Assembly: GCF_001956045.1 (NCBI RefSeq)
Contig: NZ_MRTH01000013.1
Location: 1-64,000 of the forward strand
Direction of reading: 5' to 3'
DNA: 64,000 bases
Source: Paenibacillus sp. FSL H7-0331
Lineage (GTDB): Bacteria; Bacillota; Bacilli; Paenibacillales; NBRC-103111
Shown: positions 7,209-16,808 of the stretch, in pieces
How positions within the stretch are numbered: position 1 is the stretch's first letter
How the letters are laid out: the number at the start of each line of letters is the position of its first letter
Notes under the pieces: model-generated
What the model was told of the DNA's origin: nothing
The model's input: only the letters and a program-made list of their open reading frames with translations
The model's database searches: none
Program-made: the position numbers and the translations under genes

Positions 7209-9593
7209 ATGGCGAATGTTGTTTCTATTGCAAATTCAAGTGGCGTAATTAGTCAAATTAATCAAATAGATAATCTTACACATATTAACTCACAGCTTAA
7301 TCAATTTATCCAGATTACGAATGAAGTTAAGGAAAGCGTAGACAAGGCGGAGTCTGGCTTTTCAAAGTTCAAAAAATCAATGACTAGTCTTGGTGAAATT
7401 GCAGCTTCTGGAATATATTCAGCATTTAAAGAAATTGGCATTTCAAGCTGGAATGCAGCTATTGAATCGGAAAAATCTCTTAATATTATGAAAATAGGTA
7501 CAGGTGCTACAGGAGATGAGTTAAAGAACTTAATGACAAGTTATCAAAAAATCGGAGCTCAAGTTCCAGATAAGATGAATACCGTAGCAACAGTAATGGC
7601 AGATATTCATAGAAGGACGAGTGCAACCGGAGATACTTTGGAGAATATGACAGAGAAAATCTTAAATCTTGGTTCTCTAACTGGGGTAAGCACCAGTACA
7701 ATATCCGCGTCACTTACAAGTGCCATGCAGAGTTGGAATATAGGTGCCGATCAAGGTGGGGATATGTTCGATAAATTATATTATTTGTCCCAAAAGTCGG
7801 GTTTAGGTATCAATACGCTTGCAGATAAGATGGTTAAATTTGGTGGCCCGATGCGTCAGCTCGGTTATGACTTCGATACCAGTGCTGGATTGATAGGACA
7901 ATGGTCAAGTAAAGGTTTGGACGCAGACATGGTTTTAGGATCCTTCTCTTCAGCTCTTAATAAAATGTCTTCCCAAAAAATACCGGATCCCGGAAATGCT
8001 TTGAAGTTAACGATAGAACAAATTAAAAAGGCTGAGACGAGTGCTGAAGCATCTAGTCTGGCGATGGCGGCTTTTGGCGAATCAAGTGGCCCAGCGATGG
8101 CAATGGCTATACGTGAAGGTCGATTGGAATTAGGAACCATTCTTCAGGATATGCAAAATTCTGAGAATATTATTAACAAGCTATCCGATAATACGGCAAC
8201 CTTGAGTGATAAATTTGAAGTTTTAAAGAAAAAAATAACCAAATCGCTTGAACCATTAGGTGAAAAATTGATGGAGTGGGCTAATAAAGCCTTTCCACTT
8301 ATTGAACAAGCAATGAACAATTTACCGATCAGTTTGGACAAAATGATGCCATCTATTAATCATTTCATCGATACTTTGGGCACTAAGATGACAGATGCCA
8401 TAAATGGTGTTTTTAATGCAATAACTTTTTTGAAAAATCACTTTGAAATACTAGGTCCTGCAGTTGGTGTAGTGGCTGTGATATTTGGTACAGCTTTGTC
8501 TGTAGCACTTTGGAGTGTCGCTGCTGCTGGTTGGGCTGCTATTTCCCCTTTATTGCCATTTATCGCAGCTGTTGTGTTCATTGGAGCTGAAATAGCTCTA
8601 TTAGGTTACATGTGGAAAACAAACATGTTTGGTATTCGAGATGTAGCAATGGTTGTGTTCAACTATGTAATGGGGGTATTTGCCGGTATTAGTGTTTATA
8701 TTAATTCAATAATGCCTTATATTCTACAAATTGTAGCATTTGTTTGGCCCATTATTAGTGCAATATTTATTTCGGAACTAACAGTTATATGGGAAATAGT
8801 TAAAATCATTTTTTCGAATATATGGAATATGATTTCTTGGGCTTTTACGAATATATTCAATATATTTAGTATTGTGGTCAGTTATGGCTCAGGTATCTTT
8901 AAGACCCTATTGCAAATTGTTACTGGTGACTTCGCAGGAGCGTGGGAGACACTGAAAACCACTGTGCAAGGATTATTAGTCGGTATAAAAACTTTTTTTA
9001 TTGATTTCTTTACTGGAATGTCCGAAATCGGTTATAACCTCATGCTTGGAATAAAGGATGGAATTTTGAACGCTGGACCCGCAGTTTTGGGTGCACTGAC
9101 TACGATTGGAAGCAGTATGATATCTGTGTTTAAAAATCTTCTTGGTATCAAATCCCCTTCAAAAGTAATGATGGAGGTTGGCTTTTGGACAGCTGAAGGA
9201 TTGGCAAACGGAATTGAAGATGGTGAGAGTAGTGTAATGAGCTCATCAGAAAAAGTGGCAAAAGCAGTTACGACTCCTTACGATACTGGGATGCTCAATG
9301 AGAATACCGGTTTTTTATCAACATTGTCATCTAATTCTGATTTAGGTTCTGTTTCACCATCTAACAAGGCTCCTGCCATGCCAGCAGCGTCCTTTTATAA
9401 TAGCTCTGCTGTTGGTCCAACCAACATTGCAAGCACAGAAATCAATCCCATCATCAATATCACACTTAACGGCGATGGCAGCGGAACCAATGCCCAAGAC
9501 ATTGCCGAGCGGGTCAAGCTGGCGATTCAGGAAGTATTCGAAAGCGCTGCACGCAGGCAAGGAATTGCGGGGGTTCAATCATGGCAACTATAA
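7209..9593 (+). CDS. tail tape measure protein
   Basis: A 794-residue protein. It has an N-terminal helical region, a TP901-type tape-measure core (~residues 60-330: ATGDELKNLMTSYQKIG, then SATGDTLENMTEKILNLGSLTG), several hydrophobic segments (~residues 415-530) that interact with the target membrane, and the tail-end motif GIKSPSKVMMEVGFWTAEGL (~residues 640-665). Length sets tail length; at ~0.15 nm per residue the tail would be near 120 nm (inference). The gene is clearly richer in A+T than the flanking tail genes until its last ~150 bp, which return to the local style. This suggests exchange of the tape-measure segment between relatives. Confidence 0.88.
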   Translation: MANVVSIANSSGVISQINQIDNLTHINSQLNQFIQITNEVKESVDKAESGFSKFKKSMTSLGEIAASGIYSAFKEIGISSWNAAIESEKSLNIMKIGTGATGDELKNLMTSYQKIGAQVPDKMNTVATVMADIHRRTSATGDTLENMTEKILNLGSLTGVSTSTISASLTSAMQSWNIGADQGGDMFDKLYYLSQKSGLGINTLADKMVKFGGPMRQLGYDFDTSAGLIGQWSSKGLDADMVLGSFSSALNKMSSQKIPDPGNALKLTIEQIKKAETSAEASSLAMAAFGESSGPAMAMAIREGRLELGTILQDMQNSENIINKLSDNTATLSDKFEVLKKKITKSLEPLGEKLMEWANKAFPLIEQAMNNLPISLDKMMPSINHFIDTLGTKMTDAINGVFNAITFLKNHFEILGPAVGVVAVIFGTALSVALWSVAAAGWAAISPLLPFIAAVVFIGAEIALLGYMWKTNMFGIRDVAMVVFNYVMGVFAGISVYINSIMPYILQIVAFVWPIISAIFISELTVIWEIVKIIFSNIWNMISWAFTNIFNIFSIVVSYGSGIFKTLLQIVTGDFAGAWETLKTTVQGLLVGIKTFFIDFFTGMSEIGYNLMLGIKDGILNAGPAVLGALTTIGSSMISVFKNLLGIKSPSKVMMEVGFWTAEGLANGIEDGESSVMSSSEKVAKAVTTPYDTGMLNENTGFLSTLSSNSDLGSVSPSNKAPAMPAASFYNSSAVGPTNIASTEINPIINITLNGDGSGTNAQDIAERVKLAIQEVFESAARRQGIAGVQSWQL

Positions 9594-10024
9594 ATGGTAT
9601 TCATATATTGGTCGAAACGGAAGATCCTTCTTATGAAATTGAGGTCACGGAGCAGCCGGTTGAAAGTGGACTTGACCTGATGGATCATGTGCGATCAAAA
9701 GCAAAAACGATGAACATCAGCGGAATCATTGTCAGTGAGAATCCTCAAGAAGCGGGTCAAATCCGGCAAAATATTTTGAATCTGATGGAAACCGGTACTC
9801 TTGTCGTATACGAGGGGCGCAATAGATTTTATGGAATTCTGACCAGCTTTCGCAGTACACACACTCACCAGATAGCCGATGGTATGTCCTTTTCCGCTAG
9901 TCTTAAGGAAGTGCGCATAGCCAGAACAGCTGAAATCGGCAGCCAATCTTTTCCTGTCAGCACGGAAACGGCTCCGGTTACTGTATCAGGGGTACAACAA
10001 CCGGTTGAAACGACGAATGAGTAG
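9581..10024 (+). CDS. baseplate Dit-like hub adaptor protein
   Basis: A 147-residue protein starting inside the end of the tape-measure gene (13-bp overlap). The N-terminal part (INGIHILVETEDPSYEIEVTEQPVE) and KAKTMNISGIIVSENPQEAGQIRQNIL match the N-terminal domain of Dit-like baseplate proteins that join tube to hub. In related modules a C-terminal LysM follows; here the tail is a short Thr/Pro/Val-rich stretch without LysM. The domain is an established neighbour of the hub gene. Confidence 0.65.
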   Translation: MATINGIHILVETEDPSYEIEVTEQPVESGLDLMDHVRSKAKTMNISGIIVSENPQEAGQIRQNILNLMETGTLVVYEGRNRFYGILTSFRSTHTHQIADGMSFSASLKEVRIARTAEIGSQSFPVSTETAPVTVSGVQQPVETTNE

Positions 10025-10042
10025 CGTTAGGAGGTTATACTA

Positions 10043-10369
10043 TTGGCATTAATCATTAATATCGATAAACAAAAAATACCATACCGTTTTGAGATTTCAC
10101 TTGCCGGTACGCTTTATGAGATGGAATTTCATTACAACCCCGGTTTCGATTTTTTTACTGTCGATCTTTATAAAAATAAAGAGCCTTTGGTTTATGGCGA
10201 AAAGCTGCTGTACGGATTGCCTTTATTTCACGATATAGAGGATGCCAGATTCCCGAAGGTAGGGCTAATTCCGCTTGATGCATCGGGGCAATCTGTGGAA
10301 GTCAACGCTCATACGTTGGGAACTACTGTATTTCTGCGTGTGGTCGAGTGGGAGGCTGCATATGGTTAA
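10043..10369 (+). CDS. baseplate plug-type protein
   Basis: A 108-residue protein that begins with TTG; the AGGAGG box 8 nt upstream supports this start. The pattern IPYRFEISLAGTLYEMEFHYN, then FTVDLYKNKEPLVYG and the closing VFLRVVEWEA, fits the small all-beta plug proteins described for cyanophage-type contractile baseplates, which sit between hub and spike. It overlaps the hub gene by 8 bp. Confidence 0.6.
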   Translation: MALIINIDKQKIPYRFEISLAGTLYEMEFHYNPGFDFFTVDLYKNKEPLVYGEKLLYGLPLFHDIEDARFPKVGLIPLDASGQSVEVNAHTLGTTVFLRVVEWEAAYG

Positions 10370-11156
10370 TTTCGGTCGTGTTGTCGAAATACGGGTGGGG
10401 TCTAAGGTCTTGTCCAGCGAGGAATTTACGATAGAATTTACCGTCCCATTCGATAATGATCTGCTGCCCAATGAAAGTGAGATTAAAATCTACAATCTTA
10501 CAGATACAACCATAAATCTTTTCAAGCTACAAGAAGAGCTTATCATTAACGCCGGTTATATAGGAAATACAGGAACCATTCTGAAAGGTAACATTTCCAA
10601 ATGTTCAACGCAGTACAGCGGTGTAGATAAAATTACCACGATCCATGTACTGGATGCTGAGAAAATGTCTGATCGTAAGGTAAACGATCTTGCTTTTGCT
10701 GAAAAAACAAAGGCAAGCACGATTCTCAAACAAATGACAAAAGAACTCGGTATTAAAGTTGCCCAGATGTATTTAAATGAAGATATGAATTACGAGGATG
10801 GTTACACAGCCACCGGGGAAATTACCGATATTATCAAAAAAATAGCCGCAGACTGCGGAACAAGTGCTTATATCAACAAGGGTGAGTTATATATTCGTAA
10901 CTTGCGTCTCGGAAATGATACCGTCGTTTATTTGTCGGCAGACAGCGGTATGATCGGTCAGCCTGAAGAATTTGACGATGGTGAGGACAAGCTCAAAGGC
11001 ATGAGAATCAAATCCCAGTTGCAGCATCTCATCACAACCGCTTCTGTCGTTGAGCTGACTGCCAAGCGTTCTATTAAAAAGCTGCATATCCGCAAGGGCT
11101 CGCACAAATGCAGCAGTTCGGATTTTGTAACGGAGATGGAGGGGATTTATCCATGA
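10362..11156 (+). CDS. baseplate hub protein (gp27/XkdQ-like)
   Basis: A 264-residue protein beginning MVNFGRVVEIRVGSKVLS, with GGGAGG 7 nt upstream. An earlier in-frame start would read through the previous gene in another frame and is rejected. The beta-rich body (FTIEFTVPFDNDLLPNESEIKIYNL) and the later GYTATGEITDIIKKIAADCG and EFDDGEDKLKGMRIKSQLQH resemble the hub ring proteins of contractile tails (phage D/gp27-like), on which the spike is mounted. It ends with an ATGA overlap to the spike gene. Confidence 0.72.
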   Translation: MVNFGRVVEIRVGSKVLSSEEFTIEFTVPFDNDLLPNESEIKIYNLTDTTINLFKLQEELIINAGYIGNTGTILKGNISKCSTQYSGVDKITTIHVLDAEKMSDRKVNDLAFAEKTKASTILKQMTKELGIKVAQMYLNEDMNYEDGYTATGEITDIIKKIAADCGTSAYINKGELYIRNLRLGNDTVVYLSADSGMIGQPEEFDDGEDKLKGMRIKSQLQHLITTASVVELTAKRSIKKLHIRKGSHKCSSSDFVTEMEGIYP

Positions 11157-11602
11157 GTGTCGTAGATGCGGGAAGTGCTGCGAATGCTTTTATTTCCGGA
11201 ATGTTGGACAAGGCCTTAAATGATCTGTATGTAAGTTTTCCTTGTAAAGTGATCTCCTTTGATCGGGTCAACTGCAAGGCGGTTGTGCAGCCTTTGGTTC
11301 GTGCAGGTGATATGCAGCCAGCGGTAATCCAAAATGTACCTATGCTTGGTCAGAAAAGTACAGTGAGGGAGCATGAGCTGACGATCATTGATAATGGAGT
11401 TGAACGGACGGTAACTGTGAAGGAGCACGATTTGATCGGTATACCGAATGTGATGGCGGGTGACATCGTTCTGGTCGTTTGTGCCGATGTGGAAATCAAA
11501 AATACGCTGTCAGGTCAGATTGCTTCGCCGGACAGCAAGCGCAGGCATAGTAAAAATGATGCTGTTATTGTGGGGGTGCTGCCATGGAGTCTTTTAAACT
11601 AA
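11153..11602 (+). CDS. baseplate spike protein (Gp138 N-terminal domain type)
   Basis: A 149-residue protein translationally coupled to the hub by ATGA. The N-terminal FPCKVISFDRVNCKAVVQPLVR is an OB-fold-like segment of the Gp138_N family, followed by VKEHDLIGIPNVMAGDIVLVVCADVEIKN. The family forms the membrane-piercing spike in contractile tails of several Gram-positive and Gram-negative phages. The short length suggests a blunt OB-fold spike with little C-terminal needle. It overlaps the next gene by 19 bp. Confidence 0.7.
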   Translation: MSVVDAGSAANAFISGMLDKALNDLYVSFPCKVISFDRVNCKAVVQPLVRAGDMQPAVIQNVPMLGQKSTVREHELTIIDNGVERTVTVKEHDLIGIPNVMAGDIVLVVCADVEIKNTLSGQIASPDSKRRHSKNDAVIVGVLPWSLLN

Positions 11603-11943
11603 TCAATGGAGACCTGGTTATGGAGCTGGGGGAGCTTGTGGTTGTTAATGGACAGGAAGAGATTGCCCAGTGTGTAAAAAATGTGCTTGGTACGAACAAA
11701 GCCGAATGGTTTTTGAATCCGAATATGGGGATCAAGTTCAAAGCCTTTCTGGAGAAAAACTTAAATGAAGAGGAAATGCGCGAGCAAATCCGGCAGGGCT
11801 TATTTCAGGAGCCTCGTATTAAGACGGTCGATAAAATCGCTTTTGATTATGATACCAAAAACCGGACGATAGATGTGCGGTTTAGCGCAACAGCTGTTGA
11901 TGGTCAAAAAGTAGAGGGCGAGGTGATTCAGGATGTTGGATAG
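11584..11943 (+). CDS. baseplate wedge protein (gp25/DUF2634, XkdS-like)
   Basis: A 119-residue protein with the gp25-like pattern: GQEEIAQCVKNVLGTNKAEWFLNPNMGIKF, then EEMREQIRQGLFQEPRIKTVDKI. The gp25 family has lysozyme-like ancestry but no catalytic role; it is a structural wedge that triggers sheath contraction. Overlaps with both neighbours show a tight operon. Confidence 0.78.
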   Translation: MESFKLINGDLVMELGELVVVNGQEEIAQCVKNVLGTNKAEWFLNPNMGIKFKAFLEKNLNEEEMREQIRQGLFQEPRIKTVDKIAFDYDTKNRTIDVRFSATAVDGQKVEGEVIQDVG

Positions 11944-13108
11944 TCAGGGCTTTAAACGAAAACGGTATGCCGATCTGATCGTCGAAATGGAAGCAAAAGC
12001 ACGGGAAGCCTATGGGGAAACCGTCAATACCTCGGAGAGATCACCTTTGGGCATTTTGCTGCGCATCTTTGCCTGGTTTCTGAGTAAGCCTTGGGAGAAG
12101 GCGGAGGATGTGTATTTTTCCGCATATATTAATACGGCACAGGGTGTCCAGCAGGATCGTCTTGGACCTCATGTCGGGATCACAAGAATTGCCGAGCAGT
12201 ATGCTTCGGGCACCGTGAATTTTGTCGGGACAGCAGGGTATACGATTCCCGCCGGATTTTCCGTCCGTACTCAAACCGGGATATATTTCACAACAGTAAA
12301 CAGTGTGACTCTCGATGGGACAGGCTTGGGAACTGGAGCTATTCGTGCTTCCGTCGCTGGAGCTCGCGGTAATGTGGCAGCGGGAACGATTATTGAAATT
12401 GTGAATCCAAATCCGAATGTGACCTCAGTAACGAATGCTGTAGCTGCTGCTGGCGGCAGGGAAAAAGAGACCGATCCCGAATTCCGCGAACGGTTCACAC
12501 TTTCTGTATCTGGAGGCGGGGCAGGTACACTGGATTCGATTAGAGGTGCATTGCTGCGTGTTCCCGGTGTTCGTGCTGCGACGATCATTGAAAACACTTC
12601 GCTGCTCATAGATGCGGAAGGGCGACCAGGTAAAAGCTTTGAGGCTTATGTGCTGGGAGGCGATGCGGATGCGATTGCACAAAGTATTTTGGATACGAAG
12701 GCTGTTGGCATTGAGTCCTACGGTGGCGTGTCACGGACTGTGACCGATTTGTCTGGAGCCCCTCATACGATCAAATTCAGCTATGCCGTGGAGGTTGCCA
12801 TTCATGTACGTGCGAACATCAGGACCAATGCGCAATTTCCTGCAGATGGAAAAGCACAAATACGTTCGGCTGTCATTCGGTACATTGGCGGAGAGGACAG
12901 CGATGGATCGTTATACAGCGGCTTGGCTATGGGAAATGACGTCATTTATACGAAGCTGATTAGCGCGATCTACAAAGTTGAGGGTGTTGAGGACGTGAGT
13001 CTGCAAATGGCAGCAGCTGGTGGCTATACATCGGACAATATTGCGATTTCCAGCAATCAGGTAGCTCAGGTGATTCACAGTGATATTGAGGTGGTCAGTC
13101 ATGCTTAG
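11933..13108 (+). CDS. baseplate J-like protein (XkdT-like)
   Basis: A 391-residue protein. The N terminus GFKRKRYADLIVEMEAKAREAYG, the central GGREKETDPEFRERFTLS and the later YTKLISAIYKVEGVEDVSL are the marks of the Baseplate_J family (P2 gpJ, T4 gp6), which forms the peripheral wedge ring of contractile baseplates. It starts 11 bp inside the gp25-like gene and overlaps the next gene by 8 bp. No damage is visible. Confidence 0.88.
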   Translation: MLDSQGFKRKRYADLIVEMEAKAREAYGETVNTSERSPLGILLRIFAWFLSKPWEKAEDVYFSAYINTAQGVQQDRLGPHVGITRIAEQYASGTVNFVGTAGYTIPAGFSVRTQTGIYFTTVNSVTLDGTGLGTGAIRASVAGARGNVAAGTIIEIVNPNPNVTSVTNAVAAAGGREKETDPEFRERFTLSVSGGGAGTLDSIRGALLRVPGVRAATIIENTSLLIDAEGRPGKSFEAYVLGGDADAIAQSILDTKAVGIESYGGVSRTVTDLSGAPHTIKFSYAVEVAIHVRANIRTNAQFPADGKAQIRSAVIRYIGGEDSDGSLYSGLAMGNDVIYTKLISAIYKVEGVEDVSLQMAAAGGYTSDNIAISSNQVAQVIHSDIEVVSHA

Positions 13109-13742
13109 TGTCCGCGATATGCTGAGTCTATTAACGGATAATTACAACAAAAGCCCGCAGAGCAACATCGGCAAGCTGCTGTCGATCATAAATGATCAGC
13201 TGAATGACTTATTGCAAACCTTGGATACGATGGAACAATGGCGGGATATTGATCTGGCTGAGGGCACAACGCTGGATGGTATAGGCCAAAATGTTGCACA
13301 ACCGCGAGGAGCGGCATCGGATCAGGTATACCGGATCTTGATCAAAACCAAAATCGCCCGGAATTTATCGCGGGGAGACATCAATACGGTAATCCGCGTC
13401 ATAGCTTTGGCTGTCAAAGCTGAATATTCGGAGATTGAAATTCAGGAGAAATATACCGAGTCCTTGGAGCCTGAGCCTGCTGCGATCTCACTGCTGCGAC
13501 TTCCATTAAGTCGGATTAGTGATTCGGAAATCGATTTGAGGCAATTTGCACGTATTATTCAGAGAACTGTTGCTGCTGGTGTAAGAGTGGATGCGGTTGA
13601 GCTGCAGGGGACCTTTTCATTAGCCAGTGGTGAAGAGCTTGAGTTGGATACCGCTGTCGGTTTTGCCGATATCGATCAGACTACAGGGGGTACGTTAGGC
13701 GCAGTATTTACCCCTTCTGTAGAAACGGAATTACCTATATAA
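13101..13742 (+). CDS. P2 gpI/XkdU-like baseplate protein
   Basis: A 213-residue protein. The ATG chosen has GAGGTGG 6 nt upstream, inside the end of the J-like gene. WRDIDLAEGTTLDGIGQNVAQPRG, then DQVYRILIKTKIARNLSRGDINT, is the DUF2612/XkdU-type pattern of the protein linking baseplate to tail fibre. The C-terminal 40 residues (LASGEELELDTAVGFADIDQ) form a short beta-rich tail. The next gene is the fibre. Confidence 0.75.
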   Translation: MLSVRDMLSLLTDNYNKSPQSNIGKLLSIINDQLNDLLQTLDTMEQWRDIDLAEGTTLDGIGQNVAQPRGAASDQVYRILIKTKIARNLSRGDINTVIRVIALAVKAEYSEIEIQEKYTESLEPEPAAISLLRLPLSRISDSEIDLRQFARIIQRTVAAGVRVDAVELQGTFSLASGEELELDTAVGFADIDQTTGGTLGAVFTPSVETELPI

Positions 13743-13760
13743 ACAAGGAGCGTGGATAGC

Positions 13761-16700
13761 ATGGCTTTTAATAAAGAACTACCTGAATGGAAAGCAGCCG
13801 GTATCGAGCCGCCTCTGACAAAACGCAACGAAGGCTGGAAACCCGGTGAGAAGCCGCCTGCTGATTGGCTGAACTGGACGCAGAACAGGACATATGAGGC
13901 TTTAAAGGAGCTGCAGGAGAAGGCTGCTGAGATCACCTCCATACAATCGCTGTCTGTGAAATCTGATGTTCGTGTTGGAACTACGGAGAATATCACTTTG
14001 TCTGGAACCCAAACGATTAATGGTGTTGCCGTTATTGCCGAAGATCGCATTTTGGTCAAAAATCAAAGTACAGGCAGCCAAAATGGTATCTATGTCGTAA
14101 AAGCTGGAGCTTGGGCACGCGCAGCAGATACCGATACGTCAGCAAAGCTTGCCAATGGTATTGAGGTATTTGTTCGTGAGGGTACGGTGGGCCGACAAAC
14201 TCTATGGAGAATGACCAATACCGGTACAGTAATATTGGGTTCTACAGCGTTAACCTTTCAGCAGACAGAGGCATCTCTGGTTTCCCCTGCTTTTATGGGC
14301 GTGCCTACTGCACCTACGGCTACGGTAGCTTCTAATAATACACAAATAGCTACGACTGCTTACGTGGATTCTGTTGTTTCCACAAGTCCCACAGCCACAC
14401 CGCTAAACCTTGGTTATGGCCACCAGATAGTGACTGTGCCTCGTAATACACCTTATAACCTGCTGAATATCACGGGTCGTACGTTGATTAACTTGTTGGG
14501 TAGGAATGGGGGGTGTGAGGATACAAGTGGATTTACCACTTTCCAAGCGACTATGGCAAAAGTTGCACCACTGACTAACGGGGTGGGTGCAATAGAAGTT
14601 ACTTCTACAACAGCAAGTTTTGCGAGTGTAAGCTCGACCGCTACCTATGCCTTCAAACAAGGTAAATATTATGTCAGCATAGCAGCTATAAAAGGCACAT
14701 CTGGAATCATGGGTGGGATAGATTTTCCCGGTGTAGCGACTTACGAGGTTCCTATGAATGGGCAGATCCAACTTATAGGCAGACGGATTAATCATACTAT
14801 AAGTGATACAAACGTTACCTTTGCAGTATTTGCCAGAGCCACAGCGGTAGGGCTGAAAATAGCGGGCGATGATGTACGTCTATACGAGATTACCCAAGCG
14901 GAATATAATGCTCTTCCTCCTGCCACCTTTTCATTAGATTCAAGCAATAAATGGATTGCGGACAAATATGCTTATGTCGATGATATGAAAACGATCAGGA
15001 ATCCGTATTTGATTAAGAGTGGGGAAAACTTGCTGCCGCCTATAGCTGAGGTTAACCAAACTTCCCTGGGAGCATTGGTTCCGATTGCTGTCAATGCGCC
15101 TTATTCGGTTTCTTTGACAACTACAGCGACGAACCAATTTCTTGCGAATGGGCGAGTCAATTTATTACCGAACACACAGTACACTTTATCTCTGGAATCT
15201 CCTTTGGGTGCTGGATTCAAAGGCTTTATCAATCAAACTAAAGTTGATGGTACTGCGTCGGCAGGCGGTCAGTTAATCCTAGAGTTGTCAACAAGCAAAA
15301 CAGCCACATTCGTAACAAGTAGCGACATTTCGTATGCACTCGTTTTTTACGGAAATTCCACGGGCACTGGCACTTTTACCGTGACTAATCCGATGCTCAA
15401 CCTTGGAACAACAGCCCTGCCTTTCAAGCCCAATGCTGACGATTATCTATTCTTCCCTAACGTGCAGCTTGCTTCTAACATGGATAACACGATTTACGAT
15501 ACGCTGTATAAGCGTGACGGAAAGTATTGGAAGCTATCAAGATTCAAGACGATGGACTTGGATGGGAGTTTGCCGTGGTCGAACCCTAATAATGCTACTG
15601 GATATAAAAGAGTGGCCGCAAACATAGGTACTAGTGTTATTGCTAGTTCACAAAAAGTAACTAAATACGATGGGAAAGTTCTTGGTGCTATCGGTGCAAT
15701 TGATGGAGCAGTACTGAATGCAGATGGTAACTTGTATTTGGACGTTGCCATGACGGATAGTGGATGGGGCGATTCTTACAATCCGACAAATGTAGAGGTA
15801 CAGGCGTATTTTTATGGGTGGAAAATGTCGTCAACTAACACATCGTCACCAGCCCCATACATGGGATCAGGGAACAAGTATTGGTATTCGATCGGATCGG
15901 TTCCTTTAGATTCACAATGGTATACTTCTGCAAACGTTACACCAATAACGCAAATTTTGAAACCCTACAAACTCCAATACCAACTAGCTAACCCGACAGT
16001 AGAGGAAATTGCTGTAGAAGGCGATATCACGCTGCACGAAGGACTGAATCAAGTTGATGTTGGCAATGGGATGATTGTTAGAGAGCGATTGAATCCGCAA
16101 AGTGACGGAGCCAGCCCACCGAATTACACGTTTGCTAATATGCAAGTAACTGGCAATGTTCCAGCGGCTTTACTGAAATACCGCAATAATGGAATACTTG
16201 CGATTTATAAAAATGGTTTGTTGGACAAGGAATGGCACATTGATACAGCCGTACCGCAGGGTAAAAACCGTGCTTGGATCGAGGCAACTAATTATGATCA
16301 ATCTGCTGCCTACACAGTCACATATATCGCAGAGCAATACAGCCTTACAAGCAACGTCCAATCCATTCAAGGAGAATACCCAAGCAACCTAAAAACGGTA
16401 GTCGATACGCTGGCAACGAATCAAGCGGATGTGGTTACGAGGGTGGGAGTGCTGGAGAATACGCAGGCACAGAAGGCGCAGTCACAGTGGATTGAGCCTA
16501 CATTATTGAATGGTTGGGTAAATTTCGATAGGACACAATGGGAAGCTGTGTCCTATCGTCTTACAGATACAAACGTATTAGAATTTAAAGGTGGATTAGG
16601 TTCGGGTTCTAATACTGCTATATTCGTTTTGCCACCCAAATATCGACCAACTAAAGAAAGAACGATTATTGTTAGTTCACATAATGGCATATCAGATATG

Positions 16701-16796
16701 ATGGGACGAATCGATATCTATTCTAATGGTGAAGTTAAATATATAGCAGGTGGATATACATTTGCATCGTTAGAAAGTATTCGCATACCACTTTAA
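13761..16796 (+). CDS. tail fibre / receptor-binding protein
   Basis: A 1011-residue protein with AAGGAGCG 8 nt before the chosen ATG. The N-terminal ~55 residues (PEWKAAGIEPPLTKRNEGWK, then PPADWLNWTQNR) are the baseplate-attachment module common in Bacillales tail fibres. A 'TLSGTQTINGVAV..DRILVKNQ' beta domain and a fibre repeat motif (GVPTAPTATVASNNTQIATT) follow, then long beta-rich regions. The last ~100 residues (from WIEPTLLNGWVNF) form a receptor-binding head type seen in Bacillus phages. The middle and C-terminal parts are A+T-richer than the baseplate genes, as expected for a swapped specificity region. Confidence 0.85.
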   Translation: MAFNKELPEWKAAGIEPPLTKRNEGWKPGEKPPADWLNWTQNRTYEALKELQEKAAEITSIQSLSVKSDVRVGTTENITLSGTQTINGVAVIAEDRILVKNQSTGSQNGIYVVKAGAWARAADTDTSAKLANGIEVFVREGTVGRQTLWRMTNTGTVILGSTALTFQQTEASLVSPAFMGVPTAPTATVASNNTQIATTAYVDSVVSTSPTATPLNLGYGHQIVTVPRNTPYNLLNITGRTLINLLGRNGGCEDTSGFTTFQATMAKVAPLTNGVGAIEVTSTTASFASVSSTATYAFKQGKYYVSIAAIKGTSGIMGGIDFPGVATYEVPMNGQIQLIGRRINHTISDTNVTFAVFARATAVGLKIAGDDVRLYEITQAEYNALPPATFSLDSSNKWIADKYAYVDDMKTIRNPYLIKSGENLLPPIAEVNQTSLGALVPIAVNAPYSVSLTTTATNQFLANGRVNLLPNTQYTLSLESPLGAGFKGFINQTKVDGTASAGGQLILELSTSKTATFVTSSDISYALVFYGNSTGTGTFTVTNPMLNLGTTALPFKPNADDYLFFPNVQLASNMDNTIYDTLYKRDGKYWKLSRFKTMDLDGSLPWSNPNNATGYKRVAANIGTSVIASSQKVTKYDGKVLGAIGAIDGAVLNADGNLYLDVAMTDSGWGDSYNPTNVEVQAYFYGWKMSSTNTSSPAPYMGSGNKYWYSIGSVPLDSQWYTSANVTPITQILKPYKLQYQLANPTVEEIAVEGDITLHEGLNQVDVGNGMIVRERLNPQSDGASPPNYTFANMQVTGNVPAALLKYRNNGILAIYKNGLLDKEWHIDTAVPQGKNRAWIEATNYDQSAAYTVTYIAEQYSLTSNVQSIQGEYPSNLKTVVDTLATNQADVVTRVGVLENTQAQKAQSQWIEPTLLNGWVNFDRTQWEAVSYRLTDTNVLEFKGGLGSGSNTAIFVLPPKYRPTKERTIIVSSHNGISDMMGRIDIYSNGEVKYIAGGYTFASLESIRIPL

Positions 16797-16808
16797 AGGA
16801 GGCCTACC

